Below are positions 38,310 to 47,516 of a DNA stretch of 64,000 nt, piece after piece. Source of the stretch: Rhizobium laguerreae (GTDB lineage Bacteria; Pseudomonadota; Alphaproteobacteria; Rhizobiales; Rhizobiaceae). Position numbers and translations under genes: made by a program. Below the pieces are notes generated by a model. It saw nothing but the letters and a program-made list of their open reading frames with translations, was not told where the DNA came from and did not search any database. Position 1 is the stretch's first letter. Each line of letters opens with the position of its first letter. The DNA is taken from contig NZ_MRDM01000020.1 of NCBI RefSeq assembly GCF_002008165.1, positions 62,001 through 126,000 on the forward strand, in the 5' to 3' direction.

Positions 38310-38357
38310 GGCCCCCTCAACCGCCTGCCGGCACCTTCTCCCTGCTGGGGAGAAGAG
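38310..38357. repeat. RIME-like palindromic repeat fragment
   Basis: The stretch beginning GGCCCCCTCAACCGCCTG and continuing through CACCTTCTCC to GGGGAGAAG matches, as I recall it, the Rhizobium-specific intergenic mosaic element (RIME). It contains a small stem (CTTCTCC with GGAGAAG). It lies between the exporter fragment and the uxuA stop codon. Confidence 0.6.
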
Positions 38358-38411
38358 GTGTGTGGCAGCGTCTTGCCATCTCTCCTTACCCGATACCCTT
38401 CGACGATACCG

Positions 38412-39599
38412 TCAGTTTGGCGGAGCGCCCAGCGCATGCAGGATGCCGCGCAGTTCGGCGAGGCCGCGCATGCGGCCGATGGCCGGGTAGCCTGGTGTGA
38501 CGACCTTGTCGAGGTCGTCGAGCATGCGATGGCCATGGTCCGATCGGAACACGATGGTGTCTTCGGGACTGCGGCGGCGGTCTTCCGCGACCAGTTCGCT
38601 GAGAACGGCGACCATATCGACGTCGCCTTCCAGATGCGCGCTTTCATGGAATGTCCGGCCGTCACCCTCGCGCGTCGTGGCGCGCAGATGGGCGAAGTGG
38701 ATGCGCGAGGCGAAGCGTCGGGCGATCGCCGGCAGGTCGTTTTCGGCGCGCACACCGAGGCTGCCGGTGCAGTAACACATGCCGTTCGCCGCCGACGGCA
38801 CCGCATCGAAGAGAGCGGCATAGTCGTCCGCCGTCGAGGCGATGCGCGGCAGGCCGAACAGCGAACGCGGCGGATCGTCTGGATGCAGCGTCAGCTTGAC
38901 GCCGCGCGCTTCGGCAGCCGGCGTCACCGCCTCCAGGAATTCGACCAGGTGCCGGCGCAGCCTCGCGGCATCGATGCCACTATAGGCGACGAGCTTTTCC
39001 CGGAAGGCCGGAATGGTCAGAGGTTCGGTGGTCGAACCCGGCAGAGCCGAAGTGATGATGCGGGTGATGTCGGCGATCTCGTCGTCCGTCATCGCCTCGA
39101 AGACGATACGCGCCCGTTCGCGGTCTTCGCTGGAATAGTGCTGCGCCGCATCCGGCCGCTCCAGAATGAAGAGATCGAAGGCTGCGAAGCGTTCATGGTC
39201 GAAGCGCATGGCGGTGGCGCCGGTCGGCGTCACGAAATCGAGTTCGGTGCGAGTCCAGTCCACCACCGGCATAAAATTATAGCAGACGATCGGAATACCG
39301 CAGGCGGCGACCGCTTCTAGGCTGGCGATCCACGCCTCGATTTCGGCCTTCGCCTCCCCGCCCTTGCGCTTGACGGCGTCGGGGATCGGGATGCTCTCGA
39401 CCACCGACCAGACGAGCGGGGAACGGTCGCCGGGCGTCGTCTCGATCAGAGCTTGCCGTTCGCGCACTTCCTTCTCCGTCCAGGCCCTGCCGATCGGCAC
39501 CTGATGCAGCGAAGAGACGATATTCGTCGCGCCCGTCTGGCGGACATCATCCAGCGTCACCGGCGCTTCCGGCCCGAACCATCTCCAACCCTGTCGCAT
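38412..39599 (-). CDS. uxuA: Mannonate dehydratase
   Basis: A 395-residue enzyme that dehydrates D-mannonate to 2-keto-3-deoxygluconate in glucuronate catabolism. It begins MRQGWRWFGP, contains the metal-site segments IPIVCYNFMPVVDWTRT, LTLHPDDPP, GMCYCTGSLG and IHFAHLR, and has the expected length (E. coli 394). The start at 39599 has GGAAGGA upstream. It is about 47 bp downstream of a GntR regulator on the same strand. No uxuB or uxaC is seen nearby, so other steps must be encoded elsewhere. Confidence 0.93.
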   Translation of the reverse strand: MRQGWRWFGPEAPVTLDDVRQTGATNIVSSLHQVPIGRAWTEKEVRERQALIETTPGDRSPLVWSVVESIPIPDAVKRKGGEAKAEIEAWIASLEAVAACGIPIVCYNFMPVVDWTRTELDFVTPTGATAMRFDHERFAAFDLFILERPDAAQHYSSEDRERARIVFEAMTDDEIADITRIITSALPGSTTEPLTIPAFREKLVAYSGIDAARLRRHLVEFLEAVTPAAEARGVKLTLHPDDPPRSLFGLPRIASTADDYAALFDAVPSAANGMCYCTGSLGVRAENDLPAIARRFASRIHFAHLRATTREGDGRTFHESAHLEGDVDMVAVLSELVAEDRRRSPEDTIVFRSDHGHRMLDDLDKVVTPGYPAIGRMRGLAELRGILHALGAPPN

Positions 39600-39645
39600 C
39601 CTTCTTCCTTCCCTCTCGCTTTTCGTTTCGTGTTCTGGCCTGCTG

Positions 39646-40368
39646 TCAGCAGAAATAATCGGGGTAACGCGCGCGCAACTCGTCGACATCGGGAATGACG
39701 GCGCTTAAGTGATGGGTCATCGCGCTTCGTGCAACCGCCGCATCATGGGCGGCCAGTGCATCGCGGATGATCATGTGTTCCTGCACCACATTATCCATGC
39801 GCCCAAGGACCGGCAACGTCAGGCGCCGTGCCCGGTCGATCTGCACCTTGACCGTTTTCAGGATTGCCCAGATGCCGGGATAACCCGATATCTGCGTGAT
39901 CGCCTCATGAAAGGCCTCGTCCTCCTCATGGAAGCTCGAAGCATTGCCGGTCGCGGCATGGGCCTGCTGGCGGGCTATGATGGCGTCGAGACGGGCGATA
40001 TCGGTGGCCGTCGCGGTCAGAGCCGCAGCCTCGACGGTCGCGCCTTCGAGCGCCTTGCGCACGACGACCGCCTCAGGGATCGCCGAGACCGCCACCCGCG
40101 ACACGAGGGTGCCCGACTGCGGGTAGATATCGACCAGTCCGCCTTCGGAAAGCCGGAGCAGCGCCTCGCGTACCGGCGTGCGGCTGACGCCGAAATCATC
40201 GGCGATCCGCTTTTCCTGCAGCAGCATGCCGGGCGGCATCCGCAGCGACACGATGTCGGCATAGAGGCGATCGTAGATGGCGCCGGCCGTGGTGATACGG
40301 CGTAGCCTGCCCCCGGCCTCCCGCGACGTCGGGACGACCAAAACTTCGGTTTCTGATGCTTGCTGCAT
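39646..40368 (-). CDS. GntR-family regulator with FCD domain
   Basis: A 240-residue regulator. The GntR winged helix (residues ~30-95) includes IADDFGVSRTPVREALLRL, and the C-terminal helical FCD domain contains the metal-binding pattern (DEAFHEAI and later histidines). The ATG at 40368 was chosen because the alternative at 40401 overlaps the palindrome ATACTAGTAT. It is upstream of uxuA on the same strand and presumably responds to a hexuronate or aldonate. Confidence 0.88.
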   Translation of the reverse strand: MQQASETEVLVVPTSREAGGRLRRITTAGAIYDRLYADIVSLRMPPGMLLQEKRIADDFGVSRTPVREALLRLSEGGLVDIYPQSGTLVSRVAVSAIPEAVVVRKALEGATVEAAALTATATDIARLDAIIARQQAHAATGNASSFHEEDEAFHEAITQISGYPGIWAILKTVKVQIDRARRLTLPVLGRMDNVVQEHMIIRDALAAHDAAVARSAMTHHLSAVIPDVDELRARYPDYFC

Positions 40369-40399
40369 GGGGTATACCGGGACGCTGAAACCTCGTGGC

Positions 40400-40409
40400 A
40401 TACTAGTAT
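40400..40409. promoter_or_regulatory. Palindrome upstream of the gntR-uxuA pair
   Basis: ATACTAGTAT is a perfect 10-bp dyad within a TA-rich stretch (TACTAGTATATCAG), about 32 bp upstream of the regulator start. FCD-type GntR proteins bind short dyads of this kind, so it is a candidate autoregulatory operator. Confidence 0.45.
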
Positions 40410-40636
40410 ATCAGTTTTATCGCCGTGCCAAGACATACTGCTCGAGGTTCGACGCTTCGCGAATTGAGCAAGTCGACCCCCGGGCGGAGGCAAAAACATG
40501 GAACGGCAATTACAGTGCGCAAGCGCTGGTGAACGGCATAGACCTCGCGGAAATGAAAAGCTGATCTCTACGCCGAGGCACTCTTTGTTTGGAACTTAGA
40601 TCGGCCAAGTTGGTTGAGATCCGCAAGGAGGCCCTC

Positions 40637-41041
40637 ATGAAAAAGCCAGCACCACGCAAGACAAACGAAAATACGACTGACGGCGGCCGGCCGAAAACTC
40701 CACCCGCCGCGGACGCTGGCGGACGGAAGATGGTTCGGCGAGCCGCAAACCAAATCGACAGGCCGAGCGGCGGGTCGCCGGCAGCCAGCCGCGAGGAGGA
40801 GATCCGAGGAAGGGCATATTCCCTGTGGGAGAAAGAAGGCAGGCCGGAAGGCAAGCACGGGCATCACTGGACCCTGGCCGAGCATGAACTCGATGCGCAG
40901 CAGGGCGAAGCCGACAATCCTCCAAACCTCGCAGCATTGCGAGAGGCCTCGCGCGAACATACGGATGCCTTCCTCGTCAAGACCGATCTCGAGGACGCCG
41001 ATCAACGCGAAGCCTCCCCCGGCACACGCGAGCAGGATTGA
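40637..41041 (+). CDS. DUF2934 domain protein
   Basis: A 134-residue soluble, charged protein with a basic N-terminal tail (MKKPAPRKTNENT) and one DUF2934 motif, REEEIRGRAYSLWEKEGRP to HHWTLAEHEL (about 56-92). The C-terminal part is acidic and probably disordered. The start at 40637 follows AAGGAGG. Such proteins are common on rhizobial replicons and have no known role. A second small gene follows 53 bp downstream. Confidence 0.8.
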   Translation: MKKPAPRKTNENTTDGGRPKTPPAADAGGRKMVRRAANQIDRPSGGSPAASREEEIRGRAYSLWEKEGRPEGKHGHHWTLAEHELDAQQGEADNPPNLAALREASREHTDAFLVKTDLEDADQREASPGTREQD

Positions 41042-41094
41042 ACTTCCGCCTCGCGCCAATCTCAGACCTCTTGCCATTCAGAAAGGTGCCCGAC

Positions 41095-41346
41095 ATGACC
41101 GACAAACAGAACTTGAACGCCGGATTCACCGGAACGCCCGCTGAGCAGCCGGAGGGATTGACCAAGGTCGCGAAGTCGGCAGCCAAAGAGATGAAACGTG
41201 AGGCTTATGCCGTCGCCTTGGGTGCCAGAGAGCACCCGCATACCGCAAGCGCATTGCTGCTCACCACCGGCATTGTCGCATTCGGGCTTGGCTATCTCCT
41301 TGGTCGATCGTCGGCGGAAGGTTCGACACGCCCATATTGGCGATAG
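41095..41346 (+). CDS. Small single-pass membrane protein
   Basis: An 83-residue protein: a polar N-terminal half (MTDKQNLNAG, EGLTKVAKSAAKEMKREA) followed by one membrane helix (ASALLLTTGIVAFGLGYLLG) and a short tail. The layout resembles the ElaB/YqjD group of inner-membrane-anchored, ribosome-associated proteins, but the similarity is only in architecture. GAAAGG lies before the start. Confidence 0.65.
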   Translation: MTDKQNLNAGFTGTPAEQPEGLTKVAKSAAKEMKREAYAVALGAREHPHTASALLLTTGIVAFGLGYLLGRSSAEGSTRPYWR

Positions 41347-41679
41347 CGGCAGCCGCGTCACTTCAACGAGGCGCATGCATCGGTTCTTCGACTAGCCATG
41401 CCGATCCCGATGGCGCCGCCTTCTCTTTTCTCGGAGCGCCCCGTCGGGCTGCTTGCTACACCGTCACATCAAGCTCGCACCTCAGACGTGTTTTCTGTTC
41501 AAGCTGGCCTTACCGTCGCACGCACTTGCCACCCATCATCGAAAAGAACTACGTCTGTCCGGATGCCTGTTGCCGGAATACCACGTCGAATAAAGCCATA
41601 GATTGCACCGTTATCACAGCTTGACAGCTGTGATGACGATCCTTAGCGAGGCAGCATCGACACGGTCAGGACCGGCAAA
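41347..41679. other. 333-bp gap with a perfect hairpin at its right end
   Basis: No gene is supported here. At 41613-41634 ATCACAGCT and AGCTGTGAT form a perfect 9-bp stem with loop TGAC, about 45 bp upstream of the O-antigen-ligase start. It lacks a T-run, and is either an operator or a leader structure for that gene. Confidence 0.45.
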
Positions 41680-42954
41680 GTGAATTATTTTAGACAACTC
41701 AAGATGGCAGTGCTTTATCCGGGGGACGAGGCCGGAAGCGCACTCGACCGAAACAACCGCATTGCCGTCTTTCTCTTTGCAATCCTTCCAGGGCTTTCGC
41801 CGAACTTTAACTCCTTCATCCTCCTCGCGTCGATGGTGTGGGGCGTCTACTGTCTGGCGACGGGCAGCCTCGCCTTGAACCTGTCGAAATCCGACCGGCT
41901 CGTTGCCATTTTCATGTCGATCTATCCGCTGGTGATGATTGCCAGCATCTTCATCAATCCGCCTTACTCCGAAGTACCGGACTGGATATTCCGGCTCCTG
42001 CCTTTCTTTTCCATCTGGCTGATATTGCCGCGAATGCGCCAATCTCCCGATGGCCGTCTCGTGCCGCTCTTTATCCTCGGCGCAGGCATCGGCATGATTG
42101 TCACCTTTCTTTTCAGTCTCCTGCAGATCATGTTTCTGATGGAGAGAGCAGAGGCTGGAACGTCCAACGCTGCACTCCTCGGCGTGATAGGTATTCTGTT
42201 CGGCGGCATTGCGCTTCTCAACATTCAATCTCCCAGAAGCGTGGAGCAAAGAATTGCGATATTGGGATATGCCGCGGGTCTAGGCTGCGTTCTGCTTTCC
42301 GGAACGCGCTCGGCCTGGCTGGTCATTCCCATCCATATCGTCATCTTTCTCTGGTATTTTCGCAAACACAGCTTCCATCTGAGTTTGCGCAGCCTGGCTA
42401 TTACCAGCTCTCTGCTGTTGGTGGGACTTCTCACCCTGGGCAGCGGCCAGATCCTCCATCGCATCCAGGCGCTTCAGGAAAATCTGACGTCGCTCGAACG
42501 CACCGACGGCGAGATCACGTCGCTGAGTGCCCGGTTCGCCTTGTACAAAGGCGCACTATCAGCAATCAGTAAGGACCCGTTGACAGGTTATGGCCCGCAG
42601 AACCGAATGAGTTCGGTTTTGGCAGAGCTTCCCGATAATATAAGGCCGCAGTTGCCTTACTCGCATGTCCATAACGGCTTTCTGACCGCGGGAATCGACG
42701 CCGGCGTTTTCGGCATTGCAGCGCTTTCGCTGATGCTGCTGACGCCCGTGATCGGCGCGTGGAGAAAAGAACCAGGACCGGGCCGGGATTTAGCGATTGC
42801 GCTCGCTCTTCTGCTCGTTAGCAGCTACGTCATAACAGGCAGCTTTGGCATCATGTTCAATCAGAAAGCTTTGGATCCGATCTTCGCCTACATGGTCGCC
42901 CTTATTTGTGCGGATCGGGGCAGCACGTGTTTTGCGCCCGTCGTTCGGAACTGA
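41680..42954 (+). CDS. O-antigen ligase-like membrane protein (Wzy/WaaL family)
   Basis: A 424-residue protein with about ten to twelve hydrophobic segments and a large loop. The family motif near residue 325 (LPYSHVHNGFLTAGIDAGVFG) carries the conserved histidine pair region, and GTRSAWL around 205-211 is a second Wzy_C landmark. It ligates or polymerises a lipid-linked polysaccharide at the periplasmic face. It uses a GTG at 41680 (AGGA upstream); an ATG at 41704 is the alternative. It is convergent with the CapD-like gene, 28 bp between stops. Confidence 0.85.
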   Translation: MNYFRQLKMAVLYPGDEAGSALDRNNRIAVFLFAILPGLSPNFNSFILLASMVWGVYCLATGSLALNLSKSDRLVAIFMSIYPLVMIASIFINPPYSEVPDWIFRLLPFFSIWLILPRMRQSPDGRLVPLFILGAGIGMIVTFLFSLLQIMFLMERAEAGTSNAALLGVIGILFGGIALLNIQSPRSVEQRIAILGYAAGLGCVLLSGTRSAWLVIPIHIVIFLWYFRKHSFHLSLRSLAITSSLLLVGLLTLGSGQILHRIQALQENLTSLERTDGEITSLSARFALYKGALSAISKDPLTGYGPQNRMSSVLAELPDNIRPQLPYSHVHNGFLTAGIDAGVFGIAALSLMLLTPVIGAWRKEPGPGRDLAIALALLLVSSYVITGSFGIMFNQKALDPIFAYMVALICADRGSTCFAPVVRN

Positions 42955-42982
42955 CGTCGGGCACGCCTTGAGCCTGCAGACC

Positions 42983-44998
42983 TTACAGCGTGCTTTGAAT
43001 TGTCTGAGGCAGCCGTATTGGCTCGGCGCCGGTGAAAGCCAGATCCGAGACCTCACCTGTTGAGGAATAGCCGGAAACAAGCTCCGCCAATGTCGCACGT
43101 GCAGCGATCATATCGTTCCGGTCCAATGCCGCGTTGAGCGTGTTGAGCCTTCGCGACAGCTCCGGCCAGGACAGGAAATCCTCACGCGCCTTCATAATCC
43201 GAGGATGTTCGGTTGTTTCAGGGTTGTCCCCGATCAACAGTTCTTCAAAGAGCTTCTCGCCGGGCCGAAGACCGGTAACGGACAGCTCGATATCGCCTTC
43301 GGGATTGTCTTCGTCGCGGACGGCCAGCCCGGAAAGCTCCACCATCTTGCGGGCGAGATCTGCGATGCGAACCGGCTCTCCCATGTCGAGCAGGAAGACA
43401 TCTCCGCCCTCGGCCATCGCGCCGGCCTGTATGACGAGTTGAGAAGCCTCCGAAATGGTCATGAAATAGCGGGTTATATCAGGATGTGTCAGTGTCACCG
43501 GGCCGCCCTCCTTGATCTGCTGCCGGAAAAGCGGCACGACGGATCCGGAGGAGCCGAGGACGTTTCCGAAACGGACCATGGAGAAATTCGTTCGCATTTT
43601 GTCGATAGCCGATTCCGCCGCAAGCGCCTGCAGAACCATTTCCGCCAGCCTCTTGCTGGCGCCCATTACATTTGTCGGACGTACGGCTTTGTCTGTGCTG
43701 ATCAGCACGAAATTCGAGACGCCGCATTTATTCGCCGCGCGTGCCGCGACCAGCGTACCCATCACATTGTTCTTGATGCCTTCCACGGCATTGTGTTCGA
43801 CAAGGGGAACATGCTTGTAAGCGGCTGCATGATAGAGCGTCTGAGGTCGCCAGCTCTGCATGACATGTTCCATGCGATCCTGATCGCGGACGGAACACAG
43901 AATCGGAACGATCTGCATATTTTCATGCTTGTACAGTTCGGCGAGCTTCTGCAATTCGGCATGGATATTATAAAGCGCAAACTCATTCTGATCGATGAGG
44001 ATCAGGCTGGAAGGCCCGGTGCGCAATATCTGACGGCATAACTCGCCGCCGATCGAGCCGCCAGCGCCGGTGACCATCACCACCTTGTTGCGCATCGACT
44101 TGTCGAGTAGCTCCTGGCGCGGCGCGACCGCTTCTCTTCCCAGCAGATCTTCGATTTCCAGCTCTCGGATGTCGGAGACGGCGATGCGTCCCTGAGCCAG
44201 GGCAGTGAGATCCGGCAAGGTGCGAACATTGACCCTGGCTTTACGGATGTGCTCCAGGATTTCGTTGCGACGCTGCCGCGATGCGGAGGGAAGAGCAAGA
44301 AGCACGTTGTGCACGCCGAGAGATTCGGCAAGCACTGGAAGATCCGAGGGGTCGTAGATCGGCAAACCACCCATGACGCCGCCCTTGAGACGCGGATCAT
44401 CATCCAGATAGCCGACGACATTGAGTTCGGCACTGTTGATCAAGGCACCGGCCAGTTGCCGCCCGGCCGTCCCTGCCCCATAGATCAGCACCTTGGCGAG
44501 CATATTCTTGTGAAGGATGCGCTGGTAGGCATCCCCGAGCCAGTAGCGGATACTCAACCTCGACAGCCCGATCGCAATCAACAGAAGGAAGGGCTGGAGG
44601 ATGCCGACGGTTCTCGGAACACCGGGGACGCTGAGTGCTGTAAATATCGTCATGAAGGCGACGCCGTAGATCGCAATCGCCTTCAGAACAGTAATGAAAG
44701 CAGCCATGTTGGCATAACGGAAGATCGCCCGATACATGCCCATGACGATGAAGATGGGAAGGGCCATGCACAGTGAAACGAAGACCGGCAGCCACTGCAC
44801 ACCTGTCAGCACCGTCCATTCGTTCAGGCGGAAACAATAGGCCAGCCAGATCGTCAGAACACAAAAGCTGGAATCCAGCAGCAAGGCCAGAGCGCGTTTG
44901 GCAACCCGCGGCATCGCCAGCAGAGGGGCGACGAGCGCTTGCATCGGCATTAAGAACCATCCTGAGCGCGGCGTCTCAGTGGGGGTATTTTCGGGCAT
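42983..44998 (-). CDS. Polysaccharide biosynthesis nucleoside-diphosphate-sugar epimerase/dehydratase (CapD/WbpM-like)
   Basis: A 671-residue membrane-anchored SDR. Four N-terminal membrane helices (to about residue 125) are followed by a first Rossmann-like domain and then the catalytic domain with GAGGSIGGELCRQIL, the TDKAVRPTNVMGASK motif (the Met-x3-Lys variant of Tyr-x3-Lys typical of 4,6-dehydratases), and FGNVLGSSGSVVPLF. It likely makes a UDP-4-keto-6-deoxy-HexNAc for a surface polysaccharide. The neighbouring sugar transferase on the same strand, 123 bp upstream, could use the product. Confidence 0.92.
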   Translation of the reverse strand: MPENTPTETPRSGWFLMPMQALVAPLLAMPRVAKRALALLLDSSFCVLTIWLAYCFRLNEWTVLTGVQWLPVFVSLCMALPIFIVMGMYRAIFRYANMAAFITVLKAIAIYGVAFMTIFTALSVPGVPRTVGILQPFLLLIAIGLSRLSIRYWLGDAYQRILHKNMLAKVLIYGAGTAGRQLAGALINSAELNVVGYLDDDPRLKGGVMGGLPIYDPSDLPVLAESLGVHNVLLALPSASRQRRNEILEHIRKARVNVRTLPDLTALAQGRIAVSDIRELEIEDLLGREAVAPRQELLDKSMRNKVVMVTGAGGSIGGELCRQILRTGPSSLILIDQNEFALYNIHAELQKLAELYKHENMQIVPILCSVRDQDRMEHVMQSWRPQTLYHAAAYKHVPLVEHNAVEGIKNNVMGTLVAARAANKCGVSNFVLISTDKAVRPTNVMGASKRLAEMVLQALAAESAIDKMRTNFSMVRFGNVLGSSGSVVPLFRQQIKEGGPVTLTHPDITRYFMTISEASQLVIQAGAMAEGGDVFLLDMGEPVRIADLARKMVELSGLAVRDEDNPEGDIELSVTGLRPGEKLFEELLIGDNPETTEHPRIMKAREDFLSWPELSRRLNTLNAALDRNDMIAARATLAELVSGYSSTGEVSDLAFTGAEPIRLPQTIQSTL

Positions 44999-45121
44999 TG
45001 CTTACCAGCGTCTCGCGGATCAATCAGACAACCACCTTCTTGTCATTTTCTGCAACGAGCGCAACTGAAATAATCGGAAAGTAAGGTCTCCCGCACCGCT
45101 TATCTATCAGAAGTAGGTAGC

Positions 45122-45712
45122 TTAATGCCTTATTCCCTTACGGCGAATGACCTTCTCGGCCGTCATAAACAGGATGCTTATGTCGAAGCCGAACGAGCGG
45201 CGTTCGAGATATTCGACATCGAATTTTACCTTCTCCGGAATCGGCAATTCGTCCCGGCCATTGATCTGTGCCCATCCCGTCAGTCCGGGCAGGAGCTTGT
45301 CGACACCATGGGCCGTCCGCAACTCTATCAGATCATATTGATTGTAGAGTGCCGGCCGCGGTCCGACGAAACTCATCTTCCCCTCGAGAATGCACCAGAG
45401 CTGTGGCAGTTCGTCGAGGCTGGATTTGCGCAGAAACGAGCCGATGGGTGTCAGAAAGCGATCCGGATTTTCGAGCAGATGCGTGGCAACCGTCGGTGTG
45501 TCGATGCGCATGCTGCGAAATTTCGGCATCAGGAAGATCTGATTGAAACGGCCGACACGTTTTGACCAATAGAGGACCGGTCCGGGCGAGGTAAAGCGAA
45601 CACAAAGAGCGACGACAAGGATTGGAACGAGCAGGATCGCCACCGCAATCAAAGCCAAGAAAAAATCCATCGCCCGTTTCAAACCCATGCTCCGCAGCTC
45701 TTCCGCCCCCAT
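45122..45712 (-). CDS. Initiating sugar transferase (bacterial sugar transferase / PssA-like)
   Basis: A 196-residue protein with one N-terminal hydrophobic helix (FFLALIAVAILLVPILVVAL) and the catalytic signature KFRSMRID, FLRKSSLDELPQLW, SFVGPRPALYNQY and GLTGWAQINGRDE. It transfers a sugar phosphate to undecaprenyl phosphate, the first step of a surface polysaccharide. The length is that of the short single-helix class. It is upstream of the CapD-like gene, which may provide its substrate. The 263-bp gap on its other side holds nothing recognisable. Confidence 0.92.
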   Translation of the reverse strand: MGAEELRSMGLKRAMDFFLALIAVAILLVPILVVALCVRFTSPGPVLYWSKRVGRFNQIFLMPKFRSMRIDTPTVATHLLENPDRFLTPIGSFLRKSSLDELPQLWCILEGKMSFVGPRPALYNQYDLIELRTAHGVDKLLPGLTGWAQINGRDELPIPEKVKFDVEYLERRSFGFDISILFMTAEKVIRRKGIRH

Positions 45713-45975
45713 CGCCCGACCATCGCCATTCGCGCCGTCGCCTGCCGTATCGTCAAAAAGCTTTTCGCGTCAACTGCTGGGATGTAGTGTTTTTTCCATG
45801 AATCGGCTTGGTCGATTATTGCCTGCGGGGCTCTTCCGTCTCTCAAAATTTTCTCGGCCCTAACCCTCTGATCCGAAAGCCGGAAGCTGCCAACCAGAAA
45901 CTATTTCGGCCTTTATTTCCGTTACACTCTGTTAACCATAATCGTTCGTCACCAGATCGTGAAGCGGCAGCTGGG

Positions 45976-47397
45976 TCACAACGCCGATGGCTTAGTGTCG
46001 CTTATGCTTTCACAAAGCCTGCTTGCGTTTAGAAGCCCCCACCCGAACACCGGGTCTTTCCCTGGCTTCCCAATGTCGTCGGTAAATTGCCTTATCTTTG
46101 CCTCCAGACTTTCGTGCGACATATCAGGATCGCCAGCAATCAGCACCGAGACCGCCGCCGTGATGAAGGGCGCAGCGAAGGATGTGCCGGTTTTTTGTCG
46201 GGCGCCGGAGATGGACGCCGCAGTCCAGACCCCCACGCCAGGAGCGGCAATGTCAATATAATCGCCACGCACGGCACGGCGATAAGGGTTGCGCCCCTTG
46301 TCAACTGCCGTCACGGCAATCACTTCGTCATAGGCCGCAGGGTAAACAGGCTTTGCGTTCGGGCCATCATTGCCGGCGGCGGCCACCAGGATCATCCTGC
46401 TTTCAGTCGCTGCTTTCACGGATTTTTCGAGCACCGCGTTCGCCGGGCCGGTCAAGCTCAGGTTGACGACCTTGACGTCGCGCTGAACGAGCATATCCAG
46501 CGCCCGCACGAGGTCGTAAATGTTGGCGATATCCGCAGATTTTCCAGAGCGCTGAAAGGCATCGACGGCGATGAGTTCCGCTCCAGGCAGGAGCCCGGGG
46601 ACGCGGCTGTCCGATGCACCGATCAAAAGGGCAGCAACGGCAGTACCATGCTGCGCGCCCGATTTTGTCGCCTCCCCTTCGCTGAGGCGGATGACCTCCA
46701 ACCGCGTATTCGTCAGGGTCACATGATCGATATTGATCGCCGTGTCGATGAGACCGATGCGGGGCGGCTTGGCACATCGGGTGATCTCACTGGTCGGCCA
46801 CCCGACGATCTCGCGGACGAGTGCGCACCCTTCCCCCGAGCAGCCTGCCTTGTTCTCCGATTGCGGCTGGTAGAAATGGTTGAGATCGACCACGGCCGTC
46901 GCACTGCGGGCCACGACGGCAGCGCGCGCCGAATCGAGCGTCGTGCCTGCCGGCACGATGAGCCTCACCATTTCGCTGCCGATGAGCGAAACCTGGATGC
47001 GATCCTCAACGGCAAAGCCCTCCTGGGTCAATCCGGCAATCGCGTCTTCTTCAAGACCAATCGCGACGAGCTCGTTTTGCGCCTGTTCCGGCGTCGAGGC
47101 TGCGCGGCGCATGGGTGTACGACGCTCGTGGGATGGCCAGCGAAAGAGCGAGCGCAGATCATGGAAGCCGCCTCCGCCCCGATGGTATGCGGGATTGTCA
47201 CGGTCTCCACCGCGGCCGTTATCGCCGCCACCACCACCACTGCCGCCGTCGTCGTCATCTCCATCATCGTCATCGGCAAGCGCAGCGGGCATGGTGAACC
47301 CGGCGTCACCCAACGGCAGGGGCAGAAGAGTAAGTACCCCGCCGATAGTTGCAGCAGCGAGGAGGCGCAACGACTTAATCTTGACTGTAAGCAGCAT
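45976..47397 (-). CDS. Secreted S8 family serine peptidase (subtilase)
   Basis: A 473-residue secreted protease. After a signal sequence (to about residue 42) comes an Asp/Gly-rich low-complexity stretch (ADDDDGDDDDGGSGGGGG), then a propeptide-like region and the catalytic domain. The triad is present: D218 (GLIDTAIN), H250 (QHGTAVAALL) and S406 (GTSFAAP), with the oxyanion Asn343 in AAGNDG. No autotransporter barrel follows. The start at 47397 follows GGAG. It is divergent from an ECF sigma/anti-sigma pair, which suggests that the sigma factor controls it. Confidence 0.9.
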   Translation of the reverse strand: MLLTVKIKSLRLLAAATIGGVLTLLPLPLGDAGFTMPAALADDDDGDDDDGGSGGGGGDNGRGGDRDNPAYHRGGGGFHDLRSLFRWPSHERRTPMRRAASTPEQAQNELVAIGLEEDAIAGLTQEGFAVEDRIQVSLIGSEMVRLIVPAGTTLDSARAAVVARSATAVVDLNHFYQPQSENKAGCSGEGCALVREIVGWPTSEITRCAKPPRIGLIDTAINIDHVTLTNTRLEVIRLSEGEATKSGAQHGTAVAALLIGASDSRVPGLLPGAELIAVDAFQRSGKSADIANIYDLVRALDMLVQRDVKVVNLSLTGPANAVLEKSVKAATESRMILVAAAGNDGPNAKPVYPAAYDEVIAVTAVDKGRNPYRRAVRGDYIDIAAPGVGVWTAASISGARQKTGTSFAAPFITAAVSVLIAGDPDMSHESLEAKIRQFTDDIGKPGKDPVFGWGLLNASRLCESISDTKPSAL

Positions 47398-47516
47398 GGT
47401 CGGTCTCCTGCGGCAGTTTCCGATTGGATTCTCAGATCGAGAAGCCACTTTCGATCAAACTATCCCGAGAATACGTTTGACTCGACAGCTTATTCCCTCG
47501 CGTGCGAAAAAGCGAA

